64,000 nucleotides of DNA from Deltaproteobacteria bacterium (GTDB lineage: Bacteria > Myxococcota_A > Polyangia > Polyangiales > Ga0077539): positions 1-64,000 of the forward strand of contig JAUXYJ010000038.1 in NCBI GenBank assembly GCA_030694465.1, read 5' to 3'. Shown here piece after piece: positions 43,868-55,100 of this stretch. Each line of letters opens with the position of its first letter. Within the stretch, counting starts at the first letter, position 1. The notes beneath the pieces are model-generated. The model did no database searches. It was not told the origin of the DNA and was given only the letters and a program-made list of their open reading frames with translations. The position numbers and the translations under genes were made by a program.

Positions 43868-45484
43868 GTGGCATCAGAGACCCCCCCCGACCCTCTGCTC
43901 GAAACCGTTCTTGACGGAAAGTACCGGATCATCGCCAACATTGGCGCGGGCGGGATGGGCAAGGTGTACCGCGCAGAACAGCTCGCGTTGCAGCGGACCG
44001 TTGCGCTCAAGGTGCTGGATGCGTCGCCGAATCATCGCGACGCCGACCCCGCGGTGGAGCGACGATTCTTTCTCGAAGCGTCCCTGAGCGCCAAACTCGC
44101 GCACCCCAATGTCATCACGGTGCATGACTACGGGCGCTGCGATACGCCTTACGGCCCACAGTTCTATCTGGTGATGGAGATCCTTGAGGGCGAGACGCTC
44201 CTTGGCAGGATGCGACGAGGCCCCACGCCGATGCCGCCCCTTGAGGTTGTCTCCATCGCGATCGAGATGGCGCGAGGGCTGCGTGCAGCGCACAAAGCCG
44301 GGCTCGTTCATCGGGATTTGAAACCCGGAAACGTGATGCTTGTCCCGGGCGAAGACGGCGCGCCGATGGTCAAAATCCTTGATTTCGGCCTCGTAAAACA
44401 GATGGACGAGGGGCTTCGTGAAGACATCACGCAAGAGGGCACCTACCTGGGCTCGCCTCGCTACATGGCCCCCGAACAAGTGAGCGCGGGCACGATTGAT
44501 CATCGCTGCGATCTCTATGCGCTGGGAGTGATTCTCTTTCAGGGACTCACCGGCAAACCGCCCTTCGATGGCAAGAGCTCGATGGATGTCCTCGTGCAAC
44601 ACATCTCGGCTCCCGTGCCGTGGATGCGGGACGTGTGCCCGAGCGTGCACGTGCTCCCCGAGCTCGAGGCCATCGTGCGCAAATTGCTTGAAAAATCCCC
44701 CAGCGCCCGCTTCGCCGACGCCGACGCGCTGTTGATTGCGCTCCGCGGAGTGACGCAGCTCCTGCGCAGTGACAGCACCGCAGCCATCAGCGGCTCGGGT
44801 GCGCTCGCGCGCGTCGCGCTGGCCCAGGCCGTAATCGCCGCGGTTCCCACACTGACCGACCAGCGACCTGCGATGCCCCTCCACAACGCCGAGTCCGTCT
44901 CGGGAAGCATCGCCGGAACAGCCATCCCCGTCCGAGCATCGCTCGCACCGGCGCCGTCTCAACGCAGCAAACCGTGGCTCGTCCCCGCCGCTATTTCTGG
45001 GCTTCTCGTACTCGGTCTGTCCGCTGCTTTGCTTGTCAAATCACAGTCAACCGCCACGACTCCCGCTACCGCCGCGAGCACCGTTGGCACCGCTACCACC
45101 ACACCCTCTGCCGCGCCTCAACCCCCTGCGGCCACGCGTGGACAGCTGCGGCTCACCTCGTCTCCAGCGGGCGCCAGCGTGCGCGAAGATGGCGTCGTGC
45201 TGGGCGTCACGCCGTTGACCGTGGCGATCGATGGCCAAGGCCCTTCACGGCACTACGAGCTCGTGTTGGCCGGACATCAAACCTACGCGTTTGATCAAGC
45301 AGCGACGTCAGAACGCGTCACCATGATGGCTGCGCTCATCCCCGAAGTGCAGGCTCCCTCGTCCTCGCCGTCGCACGGATCAGCCCCTGTCCGCCGCGTG
45401 CCACGCACCCCAACCACAGCCCCAACGACAACCACCACAACCCCAACGCAGGGCGGGTCTGAGAGCATCCGACTCGAGCGCTGA
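43868..45484 (+). CDS. Membrane-anchored Ser/Thr protein kinase with a PEGA domain
   Basis: From a GTG at 43868 the protein has 538 residues; the frame is open from 43772, so the start is uncertain. The Hanks-type kinase domain has the Gly-loop GAGGMGKVYRA, VALKVLD (ATP Lys), HRDLKPGN (catalytic loop), ILDFGLVKQ (DFG) and MAPEQ. A Ser/Ala linker leads to one membrane helix (WLVPAAISGLLVLGLSAALLV, split here) and then a PEGA-like domain (LRLTSSPAGASVREDGVVLGVTPL) outside. Such kinases are abundant in Myxococcota. It is convergent with the FHA protein gene, 12 bases apart, which is a plausible phospho-target. Confidence 0.92.
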   Translation: MASETPPDPLLETVLDGKYRIIANIGAGGMGKVYRAEQLALQRTVALKVLDASPNHRDADPAVERRFFLEASLSAKLAHPNVITVHDYGRCDTPYGPQFYLVMEILEGETLLGRMRRGPTPMPPLEVVSIAIEMARGLRAAHKAGLVHRDLKPGNVMLVPGEDGAPMVKILDFGLVKQMDEGLREDITQEGTYLGSPRYMAPEQVSAGTIDHRCDLYALGVILFQGLTGKPPFDGKSSMDVLVQHISAPVPWMRDVCPSVHVLPELEAIVRKLLEKSPSARFADADALLIALRGVTQLLRSDSTAAISGSGALARVALAQAVIAAVPTLTDQRPAMPLHNAESVSGSIAGTAIPVRASLAPAPSQRSKPWLVPAAISGLLVLGLSAALLVKSQSTATTPATAASTVGTATTTPSAAPQPPAATRGQLRLTSSPAGASVREDGVVLGVTPLTVAIDGQGPSRHYELVLAGHQTYAFDQAATSERVTMMAALIPEVQAPSSSPSHGSAPVRRVPRTPTTAPTTTTTTPTQGGSESIRLER

Positions 45485-45496
45485 GGACGTTCGCGG

Positions 45497-46924
45497 CTAC
45501 CTGTGCGCGCCGCCCCTCGCTGCATCACGCCCGGGGACAATCGCGAGCTTTTCGTCAGGGCAATGCGCCAAACGATAGCCTTGCTCGCCACGGGTGAGGT
45601 GCTCCCTGAGGCCCATTTTGCGCAGCGCTGCGATCGCGGCATAGACCCGCGTGGGGCCGGCATTCGAGAGCAATCGCTCACCGGGCCACGCCACCGCGAC
45701 GAGCTCTGCCACGGAGAGCTCGTCGGTCGAATCACTGACAAACGAATCCACGAGCGCGTGCAGCATGCGTGACAATGGCGCGCGGCGGCGGAGGCTCACT
45801 TCGCGTCCATCCGCCATCACAAATGCCTGCCCATCGCTGTGCACCGAGAGACGCGTCTCAAGGTCTTCAGAGCTGCCGCTTCCGAGCAAGAGACCGAAGG
45901 TGTCTCGCCACTCCACGCGCGCTTCGATGCTGGGGCCCAACGCGACACGAACGAAGCGATCGAGAGTCGCGATGTTGCCTGGAAGCGAAGCCATCAAGAG
46001 CTTCTCGACCAGCCTCGCAGAGAGTGCGGGCATCGCGCCGTGCTGTCTCATGGCACTTCGGCGCAACAACGCGGGCAAATCTTCAGGTCGTTCGCGCAGA
46101 GGCTTGAGCGACAGCGGGAGCGCACCGAGCATCTTGGCCGCTTCAGACAGCGCCAATCCCGCAATGGCCAGCCCCTTGCCCCACACCAGAACAAGCCTGC
46201 GAGGCCGCGGCGGCGTCGAGAGCAGGCTCTTCTGAAGGCGCTCTACACTCTGCAACGTGAGACCTTTGAGCCCCAAGATCACAGTCCGCGTCACCAAGGC
46301 CTCTGCCATGTTGTCGATGAGCTCATCGATCTCGGACGGCGTGCGGCCATACCCTTCGCGAGCGTCCAACACGATGGGCGCATTGCCGCCTGCGAGCCAA
46401 TCGAGCTCTTCGGCAACATCCAGTTCACCGCAGTCACTCTCGCCCTCGACAATGACCGCGCGATCGTCGTCCCCAAGCCCTCGAAGCGCGTCAAGCACGG
46501 TCCGCTGGTGCCAGGACTGCCCGAGCAACGCGCGACCATTCGACGGGAGATAGAGCGCGGGCGCACGGTGGACGACCAACACCACTTGAGACAACGCGAT
46601 CACTGCGCCGCGTGTCAGCTCGGACCTGCGAATTCGCTGGCCATTGAGCAAGGTTCCGTTGGTGCTCTCGAGGTCTTCGAGGGTCGCTACACCGTCGCTG
46701 CTCACGCGCACTCGGCAGTGGACGCGCGAAATTCTGGGGTCATCAAGCGCGCGATCTCCGAGCTCCCCGCTCTCTCTCCCCAGTGTCAGCTCTTCCCCCG
46801 CTGCTACGACCGCAAACCGCCCAATCATCGAAGGCACGCTGTGATTGGCGATACTTAAATACCAACAGGGCAACGCGTCCGAACCGCCAAAACCTCGGGA
46901 TAATTCTCGTAAGGTCATACCCAA
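45497..46924 (-). CDS. FHA protein with a degenerate NtrC-like module and winged-helix end
   Basis: A 475-residue protein. Residues about 35-120 are an FHA phosphothreonine-binding domain (LTLGRESGELGDRAL, RISRVHCRV, DLESTNGTLLNG). Residues about 130-345 keep the landmarks of sigma-54 activator AAA domains (VIVEGESDCGEL in place of the P-loop, LPLSLKPLRERPEDLPAL, LPGNIATLDRFVRVAL), but the Walker Lys and the GAFTGA loop are missing, so it cannot work as a normal ATPase activator. The C-terminus (about 390-460) resembles a winged-helix DNA-binding domain (ELVAVAWPGERLLSNAGPTRVYAAIAALRKMG). The gene is convergent with the Ser/Thr kinase gene. Confidence 0.82.
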   Translation of the reverse strand: MGMTLRELSRGFGGSDALPCWYLSIANHSVPSMIGRFAVVAAGEELTLGRESGELGDRALDDPRISRVHCRVRVSSDGVATLEDLESTNGTLLNGQRIRRSELTRGAVIALSQVVLVVHRAPALYLPSNGRALLGQSWHQRTVLDALRGLGDDDRAVIVEGESDCGELDVAEELDWLAGGNAPIVLDAREGYGRTPSEIDELIDNMAEALVTRTVILGLKGLTLQSVERLQKSLLSTPPRPRRLVLVWGKGLAIAGLALSEAAKMLGALPLSLKPLRERPEDLPALLRRSAMRQHGAMPALSARLVEKLLMASLPGNIATLDRFVRVALGPSIEARVEWRDTFGLLLGSGSSEDLETRLSVHSDGQAFVMADGREVSLRRRAPLSRMLHALVDSFVSDSTDELSVAELVAVAWPGERLLSNAGPTRVYAAIAALRKMGLREHLTRGEQGYRLAHCPDEKLAIVPGRDAARGGAHR

Positions 46925-47045
46925 TCAAACCGCCTCATCACCCACACACGAGGAGCAATACTCCTCAGTATCAATCACGACACCCTCAAAGTTGTCGGCT
47001 GGGCAAAGGATCAACCCCAGGCAAACGCAGTGGCAAACGCACGAA

Positions 47046-47070
47046 TGAGCAAGCTATGACCGCTTACTCA
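47046..47070. other. Imperfect hairpin in the 46925-47134 gap
   Basis: TGAG-C-AAGC, a 7-base loop, then GCTT-A-CTCA. The gap between the start of the FHA gene and the end of the oxidoreductase gene is visibly poorer in GC than the rest and holds no ORF I trust. Also AGGAG-CAATA-CTCCT near 46951. Confidence 0.3.
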
Positions 47071-47134
47071 TCCGCTCCATGATAACAAGTTTTCGGTAGC
47101 GCGTTAGCAAGGCAACGGGCTCTTTTAGGTTTGA

Positions 47135-48121
47135 TCACACACCTGACGGCTCAACGGCGGCTGTCGCTCGCTCAAGGAGCACGACGTTGGCCCAGCCCGC
47201 GCGCCCATCGACGGCGGGCGGACGGCGGGACCTTACGCTGGCCACGAAGTCCTCAATCTCGCCCACGTAGGGATTGACTGGCTCAAACACCAGCGGCTCC
47301 TCGGCGAGGGTCACCGTCCCTGTGCCCCATGGCCCCAGGGTCTGCTCGGCGAGGGCGTATCCCTCGTCGCCAAAGAGCTCGACCCTGCGCGGGGCTCTAA
47401 ACAGAACGCTCGCGAAGAGCTCTGCCGTGGAGCCATCTTCGAAGCCCAGCGCGACACACGCGGTCTCTTCGTGTTTGGCACCAAAGCGAGGGCTCGTACA
47501 GACCGACGAGACTCTTGTGATTTCGCCCGCAGAGGGCCAAGCGAGCCAGCGAATCAGGTCGAGTCCGTGCGTGCCCACGGAGGCTAGCGCCCACCAGCGC
47601 CCGACCTCTTCGTGGGCGCGCCAGTTGCTCGCGTCGTCCGAAGCGAAGGTCCACTGCACTCGCACATGTCTCACCCGACCGATCGCGCCCTGGTGAACGC
47701 GCTCGCGCAAGAGCTTGTGCCCCGCATGATGTCGAAGGTGATACGCCACGGCGAGCGTCACGCCGGCGCGCTCGCAAGCGGTCACCATCGCGAGCGCATC
47801 GGACGCGCTTGTTGCCAGTGGTTTCTCACATAAAATGTGCTTACCCGCGTGGGCTGCAGCGAGGACCTGTGGGGCGTGGAGCGCGTCGGGCGTAGCGACC
47901 AACACAGCGTCGAGCGAGGGGTCTGCGAGAAGCTCAGCATAGTCAGTGTAGGCCGGGGTCGGAGACTGGGCGCCGTGCTCAAGCGCAAACGCGCTGGCCC
48001 GCTCGGCGCTCCGCGAGAGCACAGACCACAGGCACGCGGTCGAACTCTGAGCCAGCGCGGGTGCGAGAAACGCTTGAGCGATGCCGCCCGTGCCAATCAT
48101 CGCGATGCGGAGCTTCTTCAT
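47135..48121 (-). CDS. Gfo/Idh/MocA family oxidoreductase
   Basis: A 328-residue protein. The Rossmann site is IAMIGTGGIAQAFLAPAL; VLVATPDALHAPQVLAAAHAGKHILCEKPLA contains the family EKP motif (about residue 98). The C-terminal domain contains WTFASDDASNWRAHEEVGRWWALASVGTHGLDLIRW, with the conserved GxHxxD-type substrate region (VGTHGLDL). It is predicted to be an NAD(P)-dependent sugar or polyol dehydrogenase. No sugar pathway neighbour identifies the substrate. Confidence 0.93.
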   Translation of the reverse strand: MKKLRIAMIGTGGIAQAFLAPALAQSSTACLWSVLSRSAERASAFALEHGAQSPTPAYTDYAELLADPSLDAVLVATPDALHAPQVLAAAHAGKHILCEKPLATSASDALAMVTACERAGVTLAVAYHLRHHAGHKLLRERVHQGAIGRVRHVRVQWTFASDDASNWRAHEEVGRWWALASVGTHGLDLIRWLAWPSAGEITRVSSVCTSPRFGAKHEETACVALGFEDGSTAELFASVLFRAPRRVELFGDEGYALAEQTLGPWGTGTVTLAEEPLVFEPVNPYVGEIEDFVASVRSRRPPAVDGRAGWANVVLLERATAAVEPSGV

Positions 48122-48196
48122 GGGTGTTTTAAGTACAACGTTTGCAGCAAATTCGCGCGGTCACAGTGATCTCTGCTAGCGACCCTGGGCAAGTAC

Positions 48197-48886
48197 ATGA
48201 TGCCTATCGCTCGACACTCTTGGCTCGCGGTCGCGTCTCTCGCTCTCGCTTCGATCACGATGATGAGCGCCTGCGAACGCAAGGTGCGCGTGGGCCAAGG
48301 AGCGGTGTTTCAGGTCGCCGGGGTGATGCAGAGCAACGCGTGTGGCGCGCTCGCTCCGTCGTCTGCGCGCACGCTCGATTATCGCGTCGCGATTGAGGTC
48401 GATCGCAACGCATTGACCTGGAAAATTCCTTCTTCTGCGATCGAAGCTCGCGGAGCACACGACGCGACGCGCTCCAGTTTTCAGCTCTTGGATGACCGCA
48501 CACTGTTGCTGCGCCAAGCAGATCGACGCTTGCAAATCGCCGCGTGCGTCGTGCGTCGCATTGACCTAATCGAGGGCACCCTGCGCGGGCGCTTGCTGCC
48601 GCTCGAGACCCCCGCGAACGATGGCGGCGGAGCGATCGACGACAGCGCCGTGATGAGCGACGCAAGCGATGGCAGTGAAGCGAGCGACGCAAGCGATGCA
48701 GGAGCCAGCGACGCGAGCGCCTCAGGTCCACCCGCTTTTACAGCGAGCGAAACCGTCGGGTGGGCCGTCGTGCCTGGCGCCGATTGCAGGGACCTCATCG
48801 GCGTGGGGTCGGGACAATTTATCCAGCTCCCATGCGAACAGCGCTGGAGCCTTGAGGGCTCGTTTCACAGCGCCGTGCCGCAGTGA
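48197..48886 (+). CDS. Lipoprotein of unknown function with an Asp/Ser-rich linker
   Basis: A 229-residue protein with a lipobox near residue 26 (ASITMMSAC). A small domain with paired Cys residues (NACG, AACVVRR) is followed by an acidic Asp/Ser/Ala linker (SDASDGSEASDASDAGASDAS) and a short C-terminal part. No family is recognised. The 300 bases after it (48887-49186) hold no ORF I trust; they carry an AACCGGTT palindrome near 49072 and presumably the promoter of the megasynthase. Confidence 0.68.
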   Translation: MMPIARHSWLAVASLALASITMMSACERKVRVGQGAVFQVAGVMQSNACGALAPSSARTLDYRVAIEVDRNALTWKIPSSAIEARGAHDATRSSFQLLDDRTLLLRQADRRLQIAACVVRRIDLIEGTLRGRLLPLETPANDGGGAIDDSAVMSDASDGSEASDASDAGASDASASGPPAFTASETVGWAVVPGADCRDLIGVGSGQFIQLPCEQRWSLEGSFHSAVPQ

Positions 48887-49186
48887 GTTGCTGCCGGACG
48901 TCAGCGTCCCAGCAGCGCGAACGTGACGCATCGAGTTGTGCGTGAATCTCACCTGACTCACGTGTGATTTCTCTGCGATTTCACTCATAGAATGTCATCG
49001 CGCTTGAGCACAACGCTGCCTGACTTCGCCGCGCATCCGTAACGCAGTGCGCGATCGTTGCAGTGATGTGTAACCGGTTGGTGACCAAATCGTGACCCAT
49101 GGGCGCAGGGGGCGTCTGCTAGGGTCCTGCTGGGTTTTCTGGCCGTTTGTGCGGGTCATCGCTCAATCGTTGAGCGCCTTGGACAC

Positions 49187-52100
49187 ATGGGTTCACCGCA
49201 CAAACGCCGCGCAGCAAAAGCAAAGACGATGGTCCAACGAAAGAGTGTTCCGGTCGCGGTCGTGGGGGCGAGCGCGCTATTCGCAGGTTCGAGTGATGCG
49301 CAGGGGTTCTGGAGAGACATTCTCTCTGGGCGCGACCTCGTCACCGATGTGCCCGCGTCCCACTGGCTCATCGAGGATTACTACGATCCCAACCCCAAGG
49401 CGCCAGACAAGACCTACGCGCGCCGCGGGGCTTTTATCTCGCCAACGAGCTTTGATCCGCTCGCGTTCGGCATCCCACCGACCATCGTGCCCGCGACAGA
49501 CACTGCGCAATTGCTGGCCCTGATTGTCACGCAGAAGGTCCTCGAAGACGCCTCGCGCACGCAGTTCGCCGAGGTCGACCGCGAGCGCATGAGCGTGATC
49601 CTTGGCGTCACCTCCGCGCAAGAGCTCATCAACACCATGGTGTCGCGACTGCAACGGCCCGTGTGGACCAAAGCTCTTCGCGAGATGGGCATGCCCGAAG
49701 ACGAAGTGATCGCAGCATGCGACCGCATCGCCAGTCACTACGTGCCTTGGCAAGAAGCGACGTTTCCGGGACTGCTCGGCAACGTAGTCGCTGGCCGAAT
49801 TGCCAATCGATTTGATCTCCGTGGGACCAACGCGGTCACCGACGCCGCGTGCGCGAGCGCCCTCGCGGCCCTCTCGATGGGGATCAACGAGCTCGCCACG
49901 GGACAGAGCGACGTCGTGATCTGCGGCGGCGTCGACACCATGAACGACATCTGTATGTACGTCTGCTTCAGCAAGACGCCCGCGCTCTCGCCCACGGGCG
50001 ACTGTCGCCCGTTTAGCGACGCTGCCGACGGGACCATCTTGGGCGAGGGCTTGGCCATGGTCGCCCTCAAGCGGCTCGAAGACGCCGAGCGCGACGGCGA
50101 CCGCGTGTACGCCGTGATCAACGGACTGGGCTCATCCAGCGATGGCCGCGGACCCAGTGTATATGCTCCGCTGCCTGCTGGTCAGAGACGCGCGATTGAT
50201 CGCTGCTACGAGGTCGCTGGCTACAGCCCCAACACCGTCGAGCTCGTCGAAGCCCACGGCACCGGAACCAAGGCCGGCGACGCCGCCGAGTTCGAGGGAC
50301 TTCGCCTCGCGTTTTCGCCTAGCGCAGAGACCTCCACCGTACAAAACCAGTGGTGCGCGCTCGGCAGCGTCAAGTCCCAGATCGGCCACACCAAGGCCAC
50401 CGCCGGTGCCGCGGGGTTGTTTAAAGCCGTGATGGCGCTGCACCACAAGGTGCTCCCGCCGACGATCAAGGTTGAGAAGCCCAACAGCAAAATGGCGATT
50501 GAGAGCAGCCCTTTTTATCTCAACACGCAGGCGCGCCCTTGGATCCGTGACAAGTCTCACCCTCGCCGCGCAGGGGTGTCTTCGTTTGGCTTTGGTGGCA
50601 GCAATTTTCACGTCACGCTCGAAGAGTACACACCGAGCGCAGAGGCCAAGAGCACGCACGCGTGGCGTACGCGTTCGATGCCGAGCGAGCTCATCGTGCT
50701 GTCCGCGCAGACCCCCGAGGCGCTCTTAGCGCGCTGCGATTCTCTGGTTTTGACCGGAGAGACATCGCTCGATGCCCTCGCACGCGGATCGCAAACGAGC
50801 TTCGATCCCACGCTGGCTTCGCGCGCGGCACTCATCGCGACAGACCTCGCGGACCTGCAGCGCAAGCTCGATACGTTGCGCGCTCATGTGCAAAAGACGC
50901 CCACAGCGAGCCTCACGAGCCCTCAGGGGGTGCACTACGCGATGGGCGACTCTGCGGGCGAAATCGCAGTACTTTTTCCGGGTCAAGGCTCGCAGTATGT
51001 GTCCATGGGCGCAGACCTCGCGATGGCTTTTGACGCCGCCCGTGCGGTCTGGGATCACAGCGCGTCGCAGCGCTTTGATGGCATCGCAGTGCACGAAGTC
51101 ACCTTCGCCAAGCCAGTGTTCTCAGATCAGGACCGCGCGGCACAACAAGCAGAGCTCACGCGCACCGAGTGGGCACAGCCCGCGCTCGGGCTCGCCAGCG
51201 CGGCCTCACTCGCCGTATTGACGCAGCTAGGGCTCAAGCCCTCGTGCGCGGCCGGACACTCGTACGGCGAGCTTACGGCCCTCTACGCGGCCGGTGCGCT
51301 CGACGCAGACGCACATCTCACCGCGTCCCGCACCCGCGGAGCCCTCATGCGCGACGCCGCGGCGACCCCTGGCGCAATGTGCGCTGTCGTACACGACGTC
51401 GCGTCAGTGCGCGCGCTGCTGGCCAAGTGGGGCAGTGACGTGGTCGTGGCCAACCACAACGCGCCCACACAGGTGGTCCTCTCAGGGAGCGTCGGTGACA
51501 TCGAGGCGGTCGAGCGCTCGCTCGCGGCCGAGAAGATCACCGCGAAGAGGCTCTCGGTTGCGACGGCTTTTCACAGCAAAATCGTCGCGCCCTCGAGCGC
51601 CCCGTTCGCTGAAGCGCTGCAATCGATCGCCGTACAGAGCCCGCGCTTCGAGGTCTACGGCAACGCAGAGGCTGCTCCCTATCCCAGCGATCCGAGCGCG
51701 ATCCGCGAGCGCCTGGCGGCACAGCTCGCGCTCCCCGTGCGCTTTGTAGACACCATCGAGGCGATGTACGCGCGCGGCGTCCGGACCTTCGTCGAGGTGG
51801 GCCCTGGCTCGGTGCTCACCGACCTCGTGGGCAAGATTTTGTCAGGCAAATCGCACCGCGCCATCGCGACCGATCGCAAGGGCCGCCCCGGCGTGACCTC
51901 GCTCTTCGAGGCCCTCGGACGGCTCGCAGTCGCGGGCATCCCGCTCGATTTCGCACAGCTCTGGACGCACTACGCGCCGCACAGCACCACGCCCAAGAAA
52001 AAGCCCGCGCTCGAGATGTTTATTTCGGGCTCGAACTACGGCAAGCCCTACCCGCCTCCCGGAGGCGCGAGCGAGCTTCCGCCGCCTAATCCGCCACGTA

Positions 52101-55100
52101 AAATCCAGGCACAAACCACCTTGGTGCCTACGCCCGTGGCACCCACGCCGGTGCCTCAAGCCCCGATCACGAAGGCTCCCCTCGCAGAGGCCAAGGCACT
52201 CAACGGCGCAACGCACACGACCCAGGCCACCCAACGCGCACCCACCGCACCCACTCACTCCCCCCGTACGGCGAACACCATGACTTCTTCACGAGATTCT
52301 TCTGACAAATCCGCCCCCGTCACCGTGCTCACCGAAGACGTTCAGCTCGCCTGGGTGCGCGCCTACCAAGACGCGCAGCGACAGACCGTCGAAGCGCACG
52401 CGTCGTATCAGCGCGCCATGGCCGACACACAGGTGGCCTTTCTCGACATGGCCAAGACCAGCTTCGCGGGCCTCGCCGCGATCCTCACGGGTCAGCCAGT
52501 GATCGCCTCAGAGCGCACCCTCGCGGCACCCACCCAGGTGACATCGGTCGCTCAAATCGCAGCGCCCATCGCAGCGCCCGTGTACGTCCCCGCGCCCGCT
52601 CCCGTGGCCGCGCCACAGCCCGCGCCCGTCGTCGCAGCGCCCGTCGCGCCCCCCAAGCCCGCAGCTGCACCCGTCGCTGCACCCACCCCAGCGCCCGCAG
52701 CGAGCGCCGCGGTGAGCGTGGATCTTGAGAAGGTCTTGCTTGAGATTGTCGCTGAAAAGACTGGCTATCCCGCAGAGATGCTCGGGATGCAGATGGAGCT
52801 CGAGGGAGACCTCGGCATCGACTCGATCAAGCGCGTCGAGATCCTCTCGGCCATGCGGTCGCGCGTGCCCAACCTCCCAGAGGTCAAGCCCAGCGAGCTC
52901 GCTTCGCTGCGAACGCTCGGCCAGATCGTTGACTACATGCGCGCGCAGTCCGGTGCGACCACCGTCCCCAGCTCGGCGGCCACGCGCTTATCCGGCGCGA
53001 CCGCGGAGGCCACAGAGCCCATAGGACGCTTTGTCGTCGAGATGGTGCCCGAGGCTCCCACGGGGCTCGCGATCCGTGGCTTGTTCACTGCGACCAAGTG
53101 CGTTGTCACCGCGTGCGAACCCGCGCTCGGCGACGCCGTTGTGAGCGCCCTGCGCGCGGTCGGAGTGCGCGCCGAGGTCGTCCCCGAGGTCCCCGCCGAC
53201 GCAGACTTTGTGCTCTGCCTCGCGGGACTTCGCGCAGCGCCCAGCGTCGCTGAGGCCATCGCGTGCAACCGCGAAGCCTTTGCCACGGCACGCACGATCG
53301 CCCAGCGATTTACCGAGCACGGCGGGACTTTTGTTACACTACAAGACACCGGCGGAGACTTCGGTCTCTCGGGCTCTGTTGCCCAGCGCGCGTGGCTTGG
53401 CGGCATCGCAGCCCTCGCGCGCACGGTCGCCCACGAGTGGCCGCTGGCCACGGTCCAAGCGATGGATCTCGCGTGCGCGGGGCTCTCGGTGCAAGACCAA
53501 GCCGCGGCGATTGTACGTGAGCTTTTGCAGGGCTCTGGGACGCGTGAGGTGGGCCTTGTGGGCGCCGTGCGTGCGGTCCCTCGCGCGGTCGCAGCGCCTT
53601 CTGTCACCGATGCCAAGCCCGCGCTCTCAGACGGCGCGGTGATCGTCGCGACCGGTGGCGCACGGGGGGTCACCGCGGCGTGTCTGATTGACCTCGCGGC
53701 GCGCATCAAGGGCGCACGTGTGGCGCTCTTGGGCCGCACGGCGCTGCTCGAAGACCCCGCCTGGGCCCAGCAAATGACCAACGAAAATGCGCTCAAGCGC
53801 GCGTTCTTGCTCGACGCTCAGTCACGCGGCGAGAAGGTCACCCCGGTGATGGCAGGCGCTGCCACTGCGCGTGTGTTGGCCAACCGCGAGGTGCGCAGCA
53901 CCATGGCGGCGATCACAGCAACGGGCGCCTCGGCGATGTACCTCGCGACCGATGTGCAAGACGCGACTGCGCTCAGGGCTGCGCTCGCGCAAGTGCGGGC
54001 CTCGTGGGGGCCTATCACGGCGCTCGTTCACGGCGCCGGAGTGCTCGCGGATAAGCTCGTCGCACAGAAGACTCAAGAGCAATTTGACAGGGTGTTTGAC
54101 ACCAAGGTCCTCGCGCTCGAGACCCTCTTAGACGCAACCAGCGAAGACCCACTGCGAGCGATCTGTCTCTTCTCGTCGATCGCCGCGCGCACGGGCAACA
54201 CGGGCCAGAGTGACTACGCGATGGCCAACGAGGTGCTTAACCTCGTGGCATCTGCCGAGGCCCACCGACGCGGCGCAGCGTGTGTCGTGCGGTCCCTCGG
54301 ATGGGGCCCCTGGGCAGGTGGAATGGTCACGCCCGAGCTCGCGCAACACTTCGCGAGTATGAGCGTGCCCCTCGTGGGACTCGTCGCGGGCGCAAACGCA
54401 TTTAGCCAAGAATTTTGCAGCGAAACACGAGGCACTCACGTGGTCCTCGCGGGCGCTTCAAACGCCCATGAGCGCGCTCATCTGGCCGCCGGAGCCCTTG
54501 CGGGCGACGCCGACCGCGAGCTGCGCTCTGAGCTCTGGGTCTCACAACAGACCCACGCCTACCTCGCGGATCACGCGATCCAGGGCCTCGTCGTGGTGCC
54601 CGTCGTGGTCGCCATGGAGTGGCTCATGCGCGCAGCCAAGACGCTGGCGCCGGGGCTGCATGTGCGCGCGATGAGCAACGTGCGCGTGCTAAGTGGCATC
54701 AAGCTTGAGCGCTTCGCCAACGAGGGAGACACGCTCACGTTGCGTGCAAAAAAGCTGTCCAATGGCGCTGGGATCACCGCGCAGGTGGAGCTCCGCGGGC
54801 GCAACGATCGGTTGCATTACAGCGCGCGGGTGGAGCTCGGAGCCCCGCTGGCGGCGAGCACGCACGCGGTCGCGATGCCCTCGGGCGAAGCCTTTGTGGG
54901 CGAGATCTACGATGGGCACATGCTCTTTCACGGAGAGCGCTTCAAGGTGCTCTCGAATGTGCGAGAGCTCAGCACGCACGGCGCCCTCGGCGACCTGTCC
55001 GGGCTCACCGAGCGCGGATGGAACCCGGAGCCTTTTTGCTGGGATCCTGCGGCCATGGACGGGGCGCTTCAGCTCGCGGTTCTGTGGGCTCAGCGGGCGC

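Noticed and set aside
52300..53000. Possible extra ACP domains in the first megasynthase
   Set aside because: Only one DSIKR-type serine motif is present; the preceding region is a Pro/Ala-rich linker with a helical segment.
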